Shown piece by piece: positions 45,687 through 53,746 of a stretch of DNA of 64,000 bases. Location: contig NZ_FOOU01000009.1 of assembly GCF_900113275.1 (NCBI RefSeq), positions 62,001 to 126,000 on the forward strand. Direction: 5' to 3'. A program made the translations under genes and the position numbers. How positions within the stretch are numbered: the first letter of the stretch is position 1; the number at the start of each line of letters is the position of its first letter. The stretch is from Neptunomonas qingdaonensis (GTDB taxonomy: Bacteria > Pseudomonadota > Gammaproteobacteria > Pseudomonadales > Balneatricaceae). The notes beneath the pieces are model-generated. The model was not told the DNA's origin. It worked only from the letters and a program-made list of their open reading frames with translations, and ran no database searches.

Positions 45687-45971
45687 TTAATCATGATGCG
45701 TACTCATTAAACGACGCGCGCAACGTGTCAGAAAGGGATAAAGACTAAAACCAGCGTTCGTCACTGTATAAATTTTACGCCAGCCAATAACACCCGCCAT
45801 TACTCCGGCACACAGGCCACCGCCTATTAGCCAATAAGGGCTGATCTCTTTCAGGGCGGCTTTTGATTGCTCGTTAGTCAGCTGAAATTGCCCCTGACGT
45901 AGACTCAAGCGTTGGTGTACGGACTGTATATCACGACATAAGGATTTACGTGTCACGGCTCTGATCTCCAA
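45687..45971 (-). CDS. YqjK-like small membrane protein
   Basis: This 94-residue protein has a charged helical N-terminus (VTRKSLCRDIQSVHQRLSLRQ) and one hydrophobic segment (PYWLIGGGLCAGVMAGVIGW). A basic tail ends CARRLMSTHHD. The position after the YqjD- and YqjE-like genes and the overall form match E. coli YqjK, but sequence identity is not obvious by eye. It overlaps the upstream YqjE-like gene by 26 bases and precedes the AI-2E permease gene by 8 bases. Confidence 0.65.
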   Translation of the reverse strand: MEIRAVTRKSLCRDIQSVHQRLSLRQGQFQLTNEQSKAALKEISPYWLIGGGLCAGVMAGVIGWRKIYTVTNAGFSLYPFLTRCARRLMSTHHD

Positions 45972-46368
45972 CCAACTGACTTATATGCTGCCGGGTTAAT
46001 GGCAGGGTTAGACTTTTCTTGTAATGCTTCCAGCCTATAGAAACACCCACCAGGCCTAAGAACTGGATAATAAAAAAAGTCAGCAAGCCCTGTGTTACTG
46101 ACGTATTTAATAGGTAAATCAGCCATGCGAGCAGCGCACTAAAACTAACCCATGTTAACATCAGCATCGGGATAAACAGCAACGCCAATACTAGTAAGCG
46201 CGGGCTATCAGAAAGAGCGAGTCGCAACTCAAGCTGTAATAGTTTAAGAATATCGGAACCGTTAGCAGACGCCTGCTCTAGCCAACGCGCCCATAACTGC
46301 AACTCATCTAACTGCCTGGCTTTGTCAGCATTGTCTTGCGGGCTTGCCGTATCAGACTGCTCAATCAT
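45946..46368 (-). CDS. YqjE-like phage-holin-superfamily membrane protein
   Basis: This 140-residue protein has two transmembrane hairpins: RLLVLALLFIPMLMLTWVSFSALLAWLIYLL and GLLTFFIIQFLGLVGVSIGWKHY. A helical N-terminus contains LELRLALSDSPR, as in the holin_X/YqjE family. Its start overlaps the stop of the DUF883 gene by 4 bases. In E. coli the corresponding operon (yqjC-yqjD-yqjE-yqjK) is induced in stationary phase; the role is not settled. Confidence 0.78.
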   Translation of the reverse strand: MIEQSDTASPQDNADKARQLDELQLWARWLEQASANGSDILKLLQLELRLALSDSPRLLVLALLFIPMLMLTWVSFSALLAWLIYLLNTSVTQGLLTFFIIQFLGLVGVSIGWKHYKKSLTLPLTRQHISQLVGDQSRDT

Positions 46369-46655
46369 TTACGCGTAAATAATTGAGAAATGACAAAGCC
46401 GGTAATAAAGGCAATGCCTAACGTAGCTAGTGGCTTTTCGCGGATAAAACCGGAGGCCTGCTCACCCAGCGCTTCCGTTTTGTCACGGCCTTTAAGCAAT
46501 TGCTCAGTTGCTTCATCCTTTATGTCGACGCCAGCGGCCTCTGCGGCCAACTTAAAATGCTCTTTCGCCTCTAATAATTTATCGAAAGCGCTCAACACGG
46601 CTTCTTTACTGGCGGCTAGTTCATCTGCTTTAGTTTTAGTCGTAGTTGTTGGCAT
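46365..46655 (-). CDS. yqjD: DUF883 (ElaB/YqjD) family membrane-anchored protein
   Basis: This 96-residue protein has a long amphipathic helical N-part (KTKADELAASKEAVLSAFDKLLEAKEHF, KDEATEQLLKGRDKTEALGEQA) and a C-terminal anchor with the family end FIREKPLATLGIAFITGFVISQL. ElaB/YqjD proteins sit in the inner membrane by this C-tail; YqjD can bind ribosomes in stationary phase. The start at 46655 follows an AAGGAGAAT site; nine further N-terminal residues are possible but unlikely. It heads a four-gene unit with YqjE-like, YqjK-like and AI-2E genes. Confidence 0.88.
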   Translation of the reverse strand: MPTTTTKTKADELAASKEAVLSAFDKLLEAKEHFKLAAEAAGVDIKDEATEQLLKGRDKTEALGEQASGFIREKPLATLGIAFITGFVISQLFTRK

Positions 46656-46811
46656 TTTTATTCTCCTTGATGGTTGTTGCATCTTGTCACGGATATCTTC
46701 AGGCTACTACAGTCCGCTCTTTAGTGTCACGCCTATACCTCAGGCTGCCGGTTAAAAACCCGTCAACTTCGGGAGCTGGCGATCCATCGTTGCACTCCTG
46801 AAAGCTATATA

Positions 46812-46868
46812 CCTGAAAACCATTTATCTGAAAACCATATATTTTAAAACCATATATTTTAAAACCAT
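46812..46868. repeat. Short tandem repeat CTGAAAACCAT / AAAACCATATATTTT
   Basis: Within the gene-free stretch 46656-47085, about four copies of a 15-18-base unit built on AAAACCATATATTTT occur head to tail. The stretch otherwise holds the promoters of the diverging yqjD and CsbD-like genes; none is clear. I see no other gene. Confidence 0.6.
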
Positions 46869-47085
46869 GTTATGCAGCGACGCATAGTGCTGATTTCGCG
46901 CTGAACTTAATCGAATTTTGTCTTAGAGAGCAATATACAATCAATAGAAATTTAATTGGAATATATTATTTTTTGTCTTTCTCGTACTGTTAATTATTCC
47001 AGTAATTTATGGATATACTGCAAGGCAGACCACTGATAATTTATTAGCCCACTATTTAAACAATTAAATGTTTTAGGACGGCGTC

Positions 47086-47250
47086 ATGAACACAGAAATC
47101 GCTGATGGACAATGGAAACAAATAAAAGCCCAGATCAAATCAAAATGGGTAATTTACCGATACAAGACTGATCAAGCTGAAGGTAACTCAGAATACTTAC
47201 CAGGAATATTTCAAGATCAAGCCATTCATGAAGCTGGGCGTTTCGATTAA
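47086..47250 (+). CDS. CsbD-like small stress protein, diverged
   Basis: The reading encodes 54 residues. The start MNTEIADGQWKQIKAQIKSKW matches the CsbD opening (G-x-W-K-Q-x-K-G-x-x-K-x-x-W). DQAEGNSEYLPGIFQDQAIHEA corresponds to the second half (x-x-G-x-x-x-x-L-x-G-x-x-Q-x-x-Y-x-x-x-x-x-E-A). The middle (VIYRYKT) does not fit the family G-x-L-T-D-x-D. It looks like a pair of compensating small shifts, since the third-base-shifted reading gives GNL and TDTRL-like words. AGGAC lies 6 bases before the ATG. It may be a functional variant or an early pseudogene. Confidence 0.6.
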   Translation: MNTEIADGQWKQIKAQIKSKWVIYRYKTDQAEGNSEYLPGIFQDQAIHEAGRFD

Positions 47251-47284
47251 ACACCTCATGATCACCAGCGACCCACTCGCGTAA

Positions 47285-47431
47285 TTACAGCCGTCGACCT
47301 GTAATCAGACGAATAAGTATCATCACAACCGCAGCCACCAAGAGAACATGAATAAATCCACCTATGGTGTATGAGCTGACCAAGCCTAGCAGCCAAAGTA
47401 CGATAAGTATAATTGCAATGGTTTCAAGCAT
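47285..47431 (-). CDS. Lmo0937-family tiny membrane protein
   Basis: This 48-residue protein has two hydrophobic segments, ETIAIILIVLWLLGLVSSY and GGFIHVLLVAAVVMILIRLI, and a basic end TGRRL. This is the exact form of the widespread Lmo0937 (DUF5670) family: M-L-x-x-I-A-x-I-L-x-x-L-W-L-L-G-x-x-x-x-x-x-x-G-x-x-I-H-x-L-L-V. The function is unknown; it is often found with CsbD and other general-stress genes, as here. A GGAG site lies about 8 bases before the ATG. Confidence 0.85.
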   Translation of the reverse strand: MLETIAIILIVLWLLGLVSSYTIGGFIHVLLVAAVVMILIRLITGRRL

Positions 47432-47848
47432 TTTACTTCTCCATCATCTAACTGAACGCGGTAAATCGTAAATTTAGTAATCTACTTTCTTCCAACGAAC
47501 AGAGTCAGGCCAGAGTTAAGTCACAGTTAAGTCTTAGTTAAGTGGCGGAAGCATGCTGTATTAGTGCTGATTTTTCAGTATGTCATATCAGCGAGGTGTA
47601 TTGATATTTACAGTTCTGAATTGAGGTATTTTTGAGTTCGCACTAAGCTGTTACAAGACTCAGGATCTTGCGCTGCAAGGATAAGCTCATCGCCAAATTA
47701 AAAAAAAATGCCGAAAATAACGATACTGCGCTGAAAGAGAGTGATGTTTAGCTTGCGGGTGCGATATCTGATTGGAACCTAGAGGCTTTGAGGCTTTCGC
47801 GCCCAAATTTACCAGCATGATTTCTACTAATCCTTTCTACGCCTGAAA
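47432..47848. other. Gene-free stretch with AGTTAAGTC repeats
   Basis: In these 417 bases three imperfect copies of AGTTAAGTC occur at about 47513-47543. A short plus-strand reading near 47670-47750 encodes a Lys/Ala-rich helix (DKLIAKLKKNAENNDTAL) but lacks a start and stops quickly. It may be a gene remnant. Nothing else is supported. Confidence 0.4.
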
Positions 47849-47925
47849 TGGTGCGCCCAGTAGGATTCGAACCTACAACCTACGCCTTAGAAGGGCGTTG
47901 CTCTATCCGGTTGAGCTATGGGCGC
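47849..47925 (-). tRNA. tRNA-Arg (TCT)
   Basis: This 77-base cloverleaf has acceptor GCGCCCA pairing with TGGGCGC and an encoded CCA. The D-arm is GCTCAACCGGATAGAGC. The anticodon stem-loop CGCCC-TTCTAAG-GGCG type arm gives anticodon TCT, which reads AGA. The T-arm is GTAGGTTCGAATCCTAC. It stands alone on the minus strand. Confidence 0.95.
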
Positions 47926-48169
47926 GTAGACATCTAAGCGAACTAGATCCTTTATGTGGCCCTGCTGCTGAACCGAGATTCAAAGGCCCCATAAAGGAGG
48001 GCGTATCCTAAAGGAGCACTGGTATGCCGTCAATATCTTTTTAAGCTGCATAGCATTTAATCATCCTTCTTAGTCCTAATCACCCAGCGACTACTTGGCC
48101 GCAGCGCCTTAACATGAGAAAATCTGCGCTATTTTGATACATTGCCAGCATCGGGAATCGCCAAATACA

Positions 48170-49021
48170 ATGAGCGCACAGATTATTGACGGAAAACAGA
48201 TTGCTGCCGACGTTCGTCGACAGGTAGCACAACGCATACAAGATCGATTAAACGAAAATAAACGCGCTCCCTGCCTGGCCGTTGTTATTGTCGGCAACGA
48301 CCCCGCTTCCCATGTTTATGTTCGCAATAAAAAGAACGCCTGCATTGAGGTGGGCATCGAATCAATTTCATACGACCTGCCATTTGAAACAACACAAGAA
48401 CACCTACTCTCACTGGTAGATGAACTCAACAGCAACGCCGATGTTGACGGCATTCTGGTCCAGCTGCCACTCCCTGCACACCTGAATAGCAATGAGATTC
48501 TAGAGCGAATTCAACCCGCCAAAGATGTCGATGGATTTCACCCATTCAATCTTGGCCGATTAGCACAACGACTACCCGCCTTGCGCCCTTGTACCCCGAA
48601 AGGGGTTATGAAATTGCTTGAATCTACCGGCATCGACCTACACGGACAGGAAGCCGTGGTGGTTGGGGCTTCAAATATCGTCGGCCGCCCTATGTCGCTT
48701 GAGTTACTTCTGGCTGGCTGCACGGTCACAACAACGCATCGCTTCACCAACGACCTGGCCTTTCATGTAAAACGTGCCGATATTGTCGTCGTGGGTGTAG
48801 GCAAGCCGGGATTGGTTAAAGGTGAATGGATCAAACAAGGCGCTATTGTTATTGACGTAGGCATAAACCGTTTGAGCGATGGCCGTTTGGTGGGTGATGT
48901 AGACTATGACATCGCTGCTAAAAAAGCCGGCTGGATTACTCCGGTACCCGGCGGCGTAGGCCCGATGACAGTGGCTTGTCTGATGGAAAACACACTGGAA
49001 GCAGCATCAAAAGAAGATTAA
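48170..49021 (+). CDS. folD: Bifunctional methylenetetrahydrofolate dehydrogenase/cyclohydrolase FolD
   Basis: This cytosolic enzyme interconverts 5,10-methylene-, methenyl- and 10-formyl-tetrahydrofolate with NADP. The 283-residue protein starts [19 protein letters not shown]. It has [17 protein letters not shown] (catalytic Tyr and Lys), [36 protein letters not shown], the Rossmann motif [15 protein letters not shown], and the C-terminal [18 protein letters not shown]. The ATG at 48170 gives the standard N-terminus. A strong terminator separates it from convergent cysS. Confidence 0.97.
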   Translation: MSAQIIDGKQIAADVRRQVAQRIQDRLNENKRAPCLAVVIVGNDPASHVYVRNKKNACIEVGIESISYDLPFETTQEHLLSLVDELNSNADVDGILVQLPLPAHLNSNEILERIQPAKDVDGFHPFNLGRLAQRLPALRPCTPKGVMKLLESTGIDLHGQEAVVVGASNIVGRPMSLELLLAGCTVTTTHRFTNDLAFHVKRADIVVVGVGKPGLVKGEWIKQGAIVIDVGINRLSDGRLVGDVDYDIAAKKAGWITPVPGGVGPMTVACLMENTLEAASKED

Positions 49022-49038
49022 CGCTTTTCAGACAATAA

Positions 49039-49061
49039 AAAGCGAGCTTTCTGCTCGCTTT
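49039..49061. terminator. Bidirectional terminator between folD and cysS
   Basis: AAAGCGAGC and GCTCGCTTT form a 9-bp stem with a 5-base loop between converging genes. Confidence 0.8.
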
Positions 49062-49097
49062 GCTATATTCAAGCCTAAGCGACTACACCTAAGTTAA

Positions 49098-50510
49098 TTA
49101 GCTTTCACGAAACCAGCTGGTCCCTTCACGACTATCCTTTAAAATCACACCCTGCTCAGCCAAAGCATCACGAATTTTGTCCGATTGCGCATAATCCTTA
49201 TTCGCTTTTGCGGCATTACGCTGCTCAATCAACTGCTCAATGGCAGCGGCATTGATCTCACCCTCTTTATCCGCCCCCTTTAAAAAAGCATCCGGATTCT
49301 GCTGTAACAAGCCCAGAATTCCCGCCAATTCTAGCACCTTAGAGGCAAGAGCAACTGCCGCCGATTCAGAGGTTTTCTTTAATTTGTTCAGCTCATTGAC
49401 CATTTCAAATAGCACCGAGATCGCTTTGGGTGTATTGAAATCATCATCCATTGCCTCATAAAAACGTAATTCAAACGCTTTAGCACCCTCATAACCCGCA
49501 TCCAAAGATTCATCAGCGCTTTTTGGCAGGCTAACGCCATTCAAAGCCTGATAAAAACGCTCTAACATGACCCGCGCTTCCTTCAAACTGTCTTCGCTGT
49601 AATCGATATAGCTTCGATAATGTACGCGCGCCAGGAAAAAACGTACCACTTCAGGATCATACTTAGCTAACACATCTCTGATAGTGAAGAAGTTGCCTAA
49701 TGATTTAGACATTTTTTCACTGTTCACCCTTACCGGCCCTGCATGCATCCAGTGATTGGCATAGGTACAGCCATTAGCCGCTTCGGACTGCGCTATTTCG
49801 TTTTCATGATGAGGAAAAGGCAGATCAGGACCTCCCCCATGAATATCAAATGTATCACCCAAACAACATTTAGACATGGCGGAACACTCAATGTGCCACC
49901 CTGGTCGACCCGCCCCCCAGGGAGACTCCCAGCTCACTTCACCAGGCTTAACGGCTTTCCATAACACAAAATCAAGCGGACTCTCTTTAGCCTCATCAAC
50001 CTCAACACGAGACCCGGAGCGCAGCTCATCAACATTCTGGTTCGTCAACTTGCCGTATTCTGCAAATCTTTCAACACGATAATAAACATCACCGTTTGAC
50101 GCGGGATAGGCAAAACCTTTTTCAATCAGCGTACTGATAAGCGCAAGGATCTCATCAATATGCGCTGTCGCCTTAGGCTCCTGATCCGGGCGAAGCACAC
50201 CTAACGCGTCTTCATCCTCGTGCATTGCTGCAATCATTCGCTCCGTCAGTTGCTCAACGGTTTCGCCATTTTCATGGGCGCGCTTAATAATTTTATCGTC
50301 AACATCAGTGATATTACGTACATAATTGACACGCCAGTTGCGCGCCCGCAGGTATCGCGTAATGACATCAAAACACACCATCACTCTTGCATGCCCGATA
50401 TGACAATAGTCATACACGGTAATACCGCAGACATACATATTAATCTGGCCTTCTACTAACGGCTTAAAAGGGGCTTTTTGTTTGGTGAGTGTGTTATAAA
50501 TCTGAAGCAT
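49098..50510 (-). CDS. cysS: Cysteinyl-tRNA synthetase
   Basis: This 470-residue class I synthetase charges tRNA-Cys. The HIGH motif lies in YVCGITVYDYCHIGHARV, whose first Cys is one of the zinc ligands that select cysteine. The others lie in WHIECSAMSKCCLG and the HHENEIAQSEA segment. The KMSKS motif is SEKMSKSLGNFFTIRD. The C-terminal anticodon-binding DALR region ends ILKDSREGTSWF. The start at 50510 gives the canonical MLQIYNTLTKQKAPF. It is next to folD, a frequent arrangement in gammaproteobacteria. Confidence 0.97.
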   Translation of the reverse strand: MLQIYNTLTKQKAPFKPLVEGQINMYVCGITVYDYCHIGHARVMVCFDVITRYLRARNWRVNYVRNITDVDDKIIKRAHENGETVEQLTERMIAAMHEDEDALGVLRPDQEPKATAHIDEILALISTLIEKGFAYPASNGDVYYRVERFAEYGKLTNQNVDELRSGSRVEVDEAKESPLDFVLWKAVKPGEVSWESPWGAGRPGWHIECSAMSKCCLGDTFDIHGGGPDLPFPHHENEIAQSEAANGCTYANHWMHAGPVRVNSEKMSKSLGNFFTIRDVLAKYDPEVVRFFLARVHYRSYIDYSEDSLKEARVMLERFYQALNGVSLPKSADESLDAGYEGAKAFELRFYEAMDDDFNTPKAISVLFEMVNELNKLKKTSESAAVALASKVLELAGILGLLQQNPDAFLKGADKEGEINAAAIEQLIEQRNAAKANKDYAQSDKIRDALAEQGVILKDSREGTSWFRES

Positions 50511-50643
50511 GATCTACTGATGTATTCCTGAGTAATATAAATAACAAAACTGCTCAATATGACCAGATAAACGACGATTATAATAGAAATCCATGGTTAA
50601 TGTGGTAATTGCAGCGCTCTTTTGGGCTGCCACCAAACGCTAT

Positions 50644-51534
50644 TTAATCAGATAGCCGTAAACGACCCACCTGCTGCGTTCCCAGGGGGCTCTTTTCAGC
50701 CGTCAGCAACAAGGTATTATCATCCTGCCAGATCACCGCCTCCCACTGGCCATAAGGTAAAATCGTGTGATATCTTGCACTTTCCCATACCGGCAGATCA
50801 GATTTAACATCAATAATCCAAATAAACGACTGACCAAACACACTGGCTTTCTGGTAGCCAAGCAAGACCAGCTTGCCAGTCTTCTGATTATAATCTGCCG
50901 CAGTAATAAGCCCTGAGACAGGTAAAGTGACGCTAGAACGAATGGCTTGTTGAGATTTTTTATCATTTAAAATATACAAGCGAGACTGTGAATCTCCCCG
51001 GTTTTTAGTAAACAACCATAGCTTTTCACCGACAACAGTTAATGCTTCACAATCATAATTATGCTCTTTACCGGGATCATCTTCCTCCCGGTCGGCGTAC
51101 TGAAAACTGATTTTTTTAGCCGTTACCTTCTCTTTATCTTTTGCCTTAATTAGTTTTTTCCAGCTCACCTTATAGATATCAAGTGTCTTTCGCTTTCCCT
51201 TGTTGTTACCACAATCAGCTATAAATAAATGTTTATCCGTTTGCGCTAATGACTCCCAATCAATATTTTTGGAATTACCGATCTTTATTCTCTTTTCAAA
51301 TTCATAACCCTGAGCCCCAAAGGCATAGACCGCATCCTTACCGCCACTGTCATTAATCGTCCACAAATAACCACCGAACAGAGCAAGCCCGGATGTTTCG
51401 GATACCTCCTCTGGCAAATACTTTAGGCTTTCAATCGACAAAGTCTGCCCTAACTGATCCTTGGATACCGCTAATGCAGAGCACCCCACTAACAGCCCCG
51501 AGATAATTAACAGCAAAAAAAATCTTCTATATAT
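50644..51534 (-). CDS. Uncharacterised lipoprotein, probable beta-propeller
   Basis: The roughly 296-residue protein has a lipoprotein signal (YRRFFLLLIISGLLVGCSAL, lipobox LVGC). Blade-like beta repeats follow: SETSGLALFGGYLWTINDSGG, NIDWESLAQTDKHLFIADCGNN, HNYDCEALTVVGEKLWLFTKNRG, GLITAADYNQKTGKLVLLGY. The W-T-x-N-D-S-G and E-A-x-x-W-x-x/L-x-x-x-x-x-E spacing recalls esterase-like phytase or SdiA-regulated propellers, but I do not assign one. It is probably periplasmic, membrane-anchored. The start is uncertain: ATGs at 51534 and 51552 are both possible and neither has a strong ribosome site. Confidence 0.7.
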   Translation of the reverse strand: MYRRFFLLLIISGLLVGCSALAVSKDQLGQTLSIESLKYLPEEVSETSGLALFGGYLWTINDSGGKDAVYAFGAQGYEFEKRIKIGNSKNIDWESLAQTDKHLFIADCGNNKGKRKTLDIYKVSWKKLIKAKDKEKVTAKKISFQYADREEDDPGKEHNYDCEALTVVGEKLWLFTKNRGDSQSRLYILNDKKSQQAIRSSVTLPVSGLITAADYNQKTGKLVLLGYQKASVFGQSFIWIIDVKSDLPVWESARYHTILPYGQWEAVIWQDDNTLLLTAEKSPLGTQQVGRLRLSD

Positions 51535-51804
51535 CATTGAAATACCATACATTTTATTAAATTTTGATTTAAACAAACGAGGTTAAAAAACTAACACCAG
51601 GTGATTTAATGACGCAATTTTTTTATTGCTGAATATCAGCCTTTCAGTATGTTCAGCACTCAGTTACAAGTAAACACATGTAAACACTGGCTCACGACAG
51701 AGTCATGACATTTTTTATACTTTTTTACACTTTATCGAATCTGGTTGTAATAGACTTTTTACGCTACCATTAGGCATACATAGATTCCCTTACGGACATC
51801 AATT

Positions 51805-52614
51805 ATGCCCAGCGTTGATAAACATTACAGCCAAAGCTTACAACTGGATGAAATTTTAAAACGGCTTAACGAAGCGTACCCCGACGGCCCCAACGTCTAT
51901 CAGCTTGCGCCTATTGATCAGTTACATATCGGCGGCATTAAAGCCTCAGAAAAACTGGCTAAACGCCTAAGTGAGTTCAAAGCCAGCAAAGTACTGGATA
52001 TTGGCAGCGGTCTGGGCGGATTGTTACGCGTGTGCAGCCAACAGCATCAGGCAATTTATGTAAGTCTGGATATCACACATGAACTTAGCTGTATTAACCA
52101 ACAGCTTAATAAACTAAGCAAAACGAACTGCCCCAGCATGGTTGTCACCGGAAATGGCCAACAACTGCCTTTCCCCGATCAATCATTTGATCTGATTATA
52201 ATGCAGCACAGCCTGCTGAATATGCCTGATAAGCGCGCTGTACTCAATGAATGTAAACGCATTCTGAGCCCTGACGGACATCTGATCCTCCATGAAGTAT
52301 TAACAGGAAAAAATTCAGATGAAATGCTATTCCCCGTCCCTTGGGCAAGCACATCTGACCTATCCCACCTTATATCCTCAGCAGAGATCCGCGCACTAAT
52401 AAGCTCCGTCTCGATGAAAATTCAATCCATGCAAGACTGGTCAGCTGAAGCTTTATCCTGGCGGGCGCGTCAAACCAGCAAGCAGCAAACGCTGCATGCT
52501 CCGGTAGTGACACCCGGCATGATTCTAGGTTCTGATTTTGCCTTAATGGGAAAAAATGTTCAGAGCAATCTGGAAAACAGGGCAATAGAGATTGTAGAAG
52601 TTGTGATTAGCTAA
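51805..52614 (+). CDS. SAM-dependent methyltransferase (class I)
   Basis: This 269-residue protein has a Rossmann methyltransferase core: motif I VLDIGSGLGGLLRVCSQ, the acidic ribose-binding VSLDITHEL, motif NGQQLPFPDQSFDLIIMQHSLLNMPD, and LNECKRILSPDGHLILHEVL (Methyltransf_11 type). The N-terminal part (NEAYPDGPNVYQLAPIDQLHIGGIKASEKL) resembles the substrate cap of sarcosine/dimethylglycine or phosphoethanolamine-type N-methyltransferases. An osmolyte or lipid substrate is possible but unproven. It is a single-gene unit. Confidence 0.82.
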   Translation: MPSVDKHYSQSLQLDEILKRLNEAYPDGPNVYQLAPIDQLHIGGIKASEKLAKRLSEFKASKVLDIGSGLGGLLRVCSQQHQAIYVSLDITHELSCINQQLNKLSKTNCPSMVVTGNGQQLPFPDQSFDLIIMQHSLLNMPDKRAVLNECKRILSPDGHLILHEVLTGKNSDEMLFPVPWASTSDLSHLISSAEIRALISSVSMKIQSMQDWSAEALSWRARQTSKQQTLHAPVVTPGMILGSDFALMGKNVQSNLENRAIEIVEVVIS

Positions 52615-52629
52615 TGAAAAACATTTCAA

Positions 52630-52956
52630 TTATTTGTTTCTCATATACTCAGTAGTATCAAAATAGATGGTTTGCTGGCCCTGCTTCACCTGGCCACTTA
52701 TATCCGTCAGACGAATACCTAACAACACCGATTCGTAAAATCGACCGCTACTCTCATCTACAGAAGCACCAAGAATATCCCAGCTCAATTGTTTGTTGCG
52801 CCCCAACGCCCAAAGTATAGCTATCTGAACGGTTCGTTTATCACGAATGCCATCCTGGTGAATAATGATAGCCGTCTCTATGGTCCGGCCATTCCCACCG
52901 GAAATCGCCGCATCAAAACCTGAGTGTTCTAACACTAATGCTTTCAGCTCTACTGA
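52630..52956 (-). CDS. Hypothetical protein
   Basis: This small protein of about 108 residues begins MSVELKALVLEHSGFDAAISGGNG. It is without signal peptide or membrane segment. It has a repeated beta-strand feel (AIIIHQDGIRDKRTVQIAILWALG, SWDILGASVDESSGRFYESVLLGIRL). I do not recognise the family. The chosen start follows TTGGGGATGTA; longer readings up to 53025 exist. It converges with the methyltransferase gene, which ends 15 bases away. Confidence 0.6.
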   Translation of the reverse strand, partial: SVELKALVLEHSGFDAAISGGNGRTIETAIIIHQDGIRDKRTVQIAILWALGRNKQLSWDILGASVDESSGRFYESVLLGIRLTDISGQVKQGQQTIYFDTTEYMRNK

Positions 52957-53034
52957 CATTACATCCCCAACTAACATCCATATCAACTGAGCATAGCCAT
53001 AGTTTACAAAATAGCTAATATGCAAAACTAAACA

Positions 53035-53061
53035 CCTGTCCGGGCTTAAAGCCCGGACAGG
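53035..53061 (-). terminator. Near-perfect palindrome after the repeat lipoprotein gene
   Basis: CCTGTCCGGGCTT and AAGCCCGGACAGG flank one base, forming a very stable hairpin 14 bases after the stop of the minus-strand lipoprotein gene. The minus-strand tail TGTTTAGTTTT is moderately U-rich. Confidence 0.75.
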
Positions 53062-53075
53062 GGAAATGCGATTAT

Positions 53076-53519
53076 TTAGCCTTCAGCCTTCAGTTCGGCT
53101 TCAGCCTCTTCCATTGCAGATTTTGCTTCTTCAGCTGTTTCTTCAACAGCATCTGCAGAACCACCGACGACGTCTGATACAGCATTCTTTGTAGAATCTA
53201 CAGCACTGCTTGCAGCACTTTTAACTGCATCTACAGTGTTAGCAGTCGCTTCTTTCACAGCATCAACAGCCTCTGCTGAAGCTTCTTTAGCGTCCTCTAC
53301 TGCTTCAGCCGTGGCTTCTTTAGCACTGTCAACAGCTTCAACTGCGTTCTCTTTAACAGCGTCCATTGCAGACTTAGTGGCGTCAGACGCTTCTTTAACT
53401 GTTTCCGTTGCTGTCGCTTTAGTTTCTTCAGCTACTTTTTTAGCTTCGTCACTATCGCAACCGGTTAAAATAACAGCGGAGGCTAATACAGTAGCCATCA
53501 ATACGTTATTAATTTTCAT
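53076..53519 (-). CDS. Alanine-rich lipoprotein with 11-residue LEA-like repeats
   Basis: The 147-residue protein has a lipoprotein signal (NVLMATVLASAVILTGC, Cys21). It is otherwise low-complexity helix: about eight imperfect 11-residue units such as ATAEAVEDAKE, ASAEAVDAVKE, ATANTVDAVKS, then an acidic tail (AEEAKSAMEEAEAEL). Such undecamer repeats occur in LEA-like and apolipoprotein-like amphipathic helices and could lie on a membrane or form a coiled coil in the periplasm. The ATG at 53519 follows AAGGAGTTGAAG. A stable terminator follows. The same repeat style recurs in the RNase E tail at 62518-62913. The function is unknown. Confidence 0.78.
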   Translation of the reverse strand: MKINNVLMATVLASAVILTGCDSDEAKKVAEETKATATETVKEASDATKSAMDAVKENAVEAVDSAKEATAEAVEDAKEASAEAVDAVKEATANTVDAVKSAASSAVDSTKNAVSDVVGGSADAVEETAEEAKSAMEEAEAELKAEG

Positions 53520-53746
53520 CTTCAACTCCTTGGTTTTCAAAAAAAAGTCTGAGTATTCCATCAATAATGGCTAATACCTTAAGCCAATAAACCTTAACAA
53601 TAACTGCATTATGCCGCATTGCACAAATTTAATCGATTTATCAAAAGCTCATAATGTCTCAAAATCAGATATAAACATAATAAACAATAACACAGCGCCA
53701 GGTATCGAATCTTTTACTCGCCCTTCATTAGTCGTATGCTTTACAC

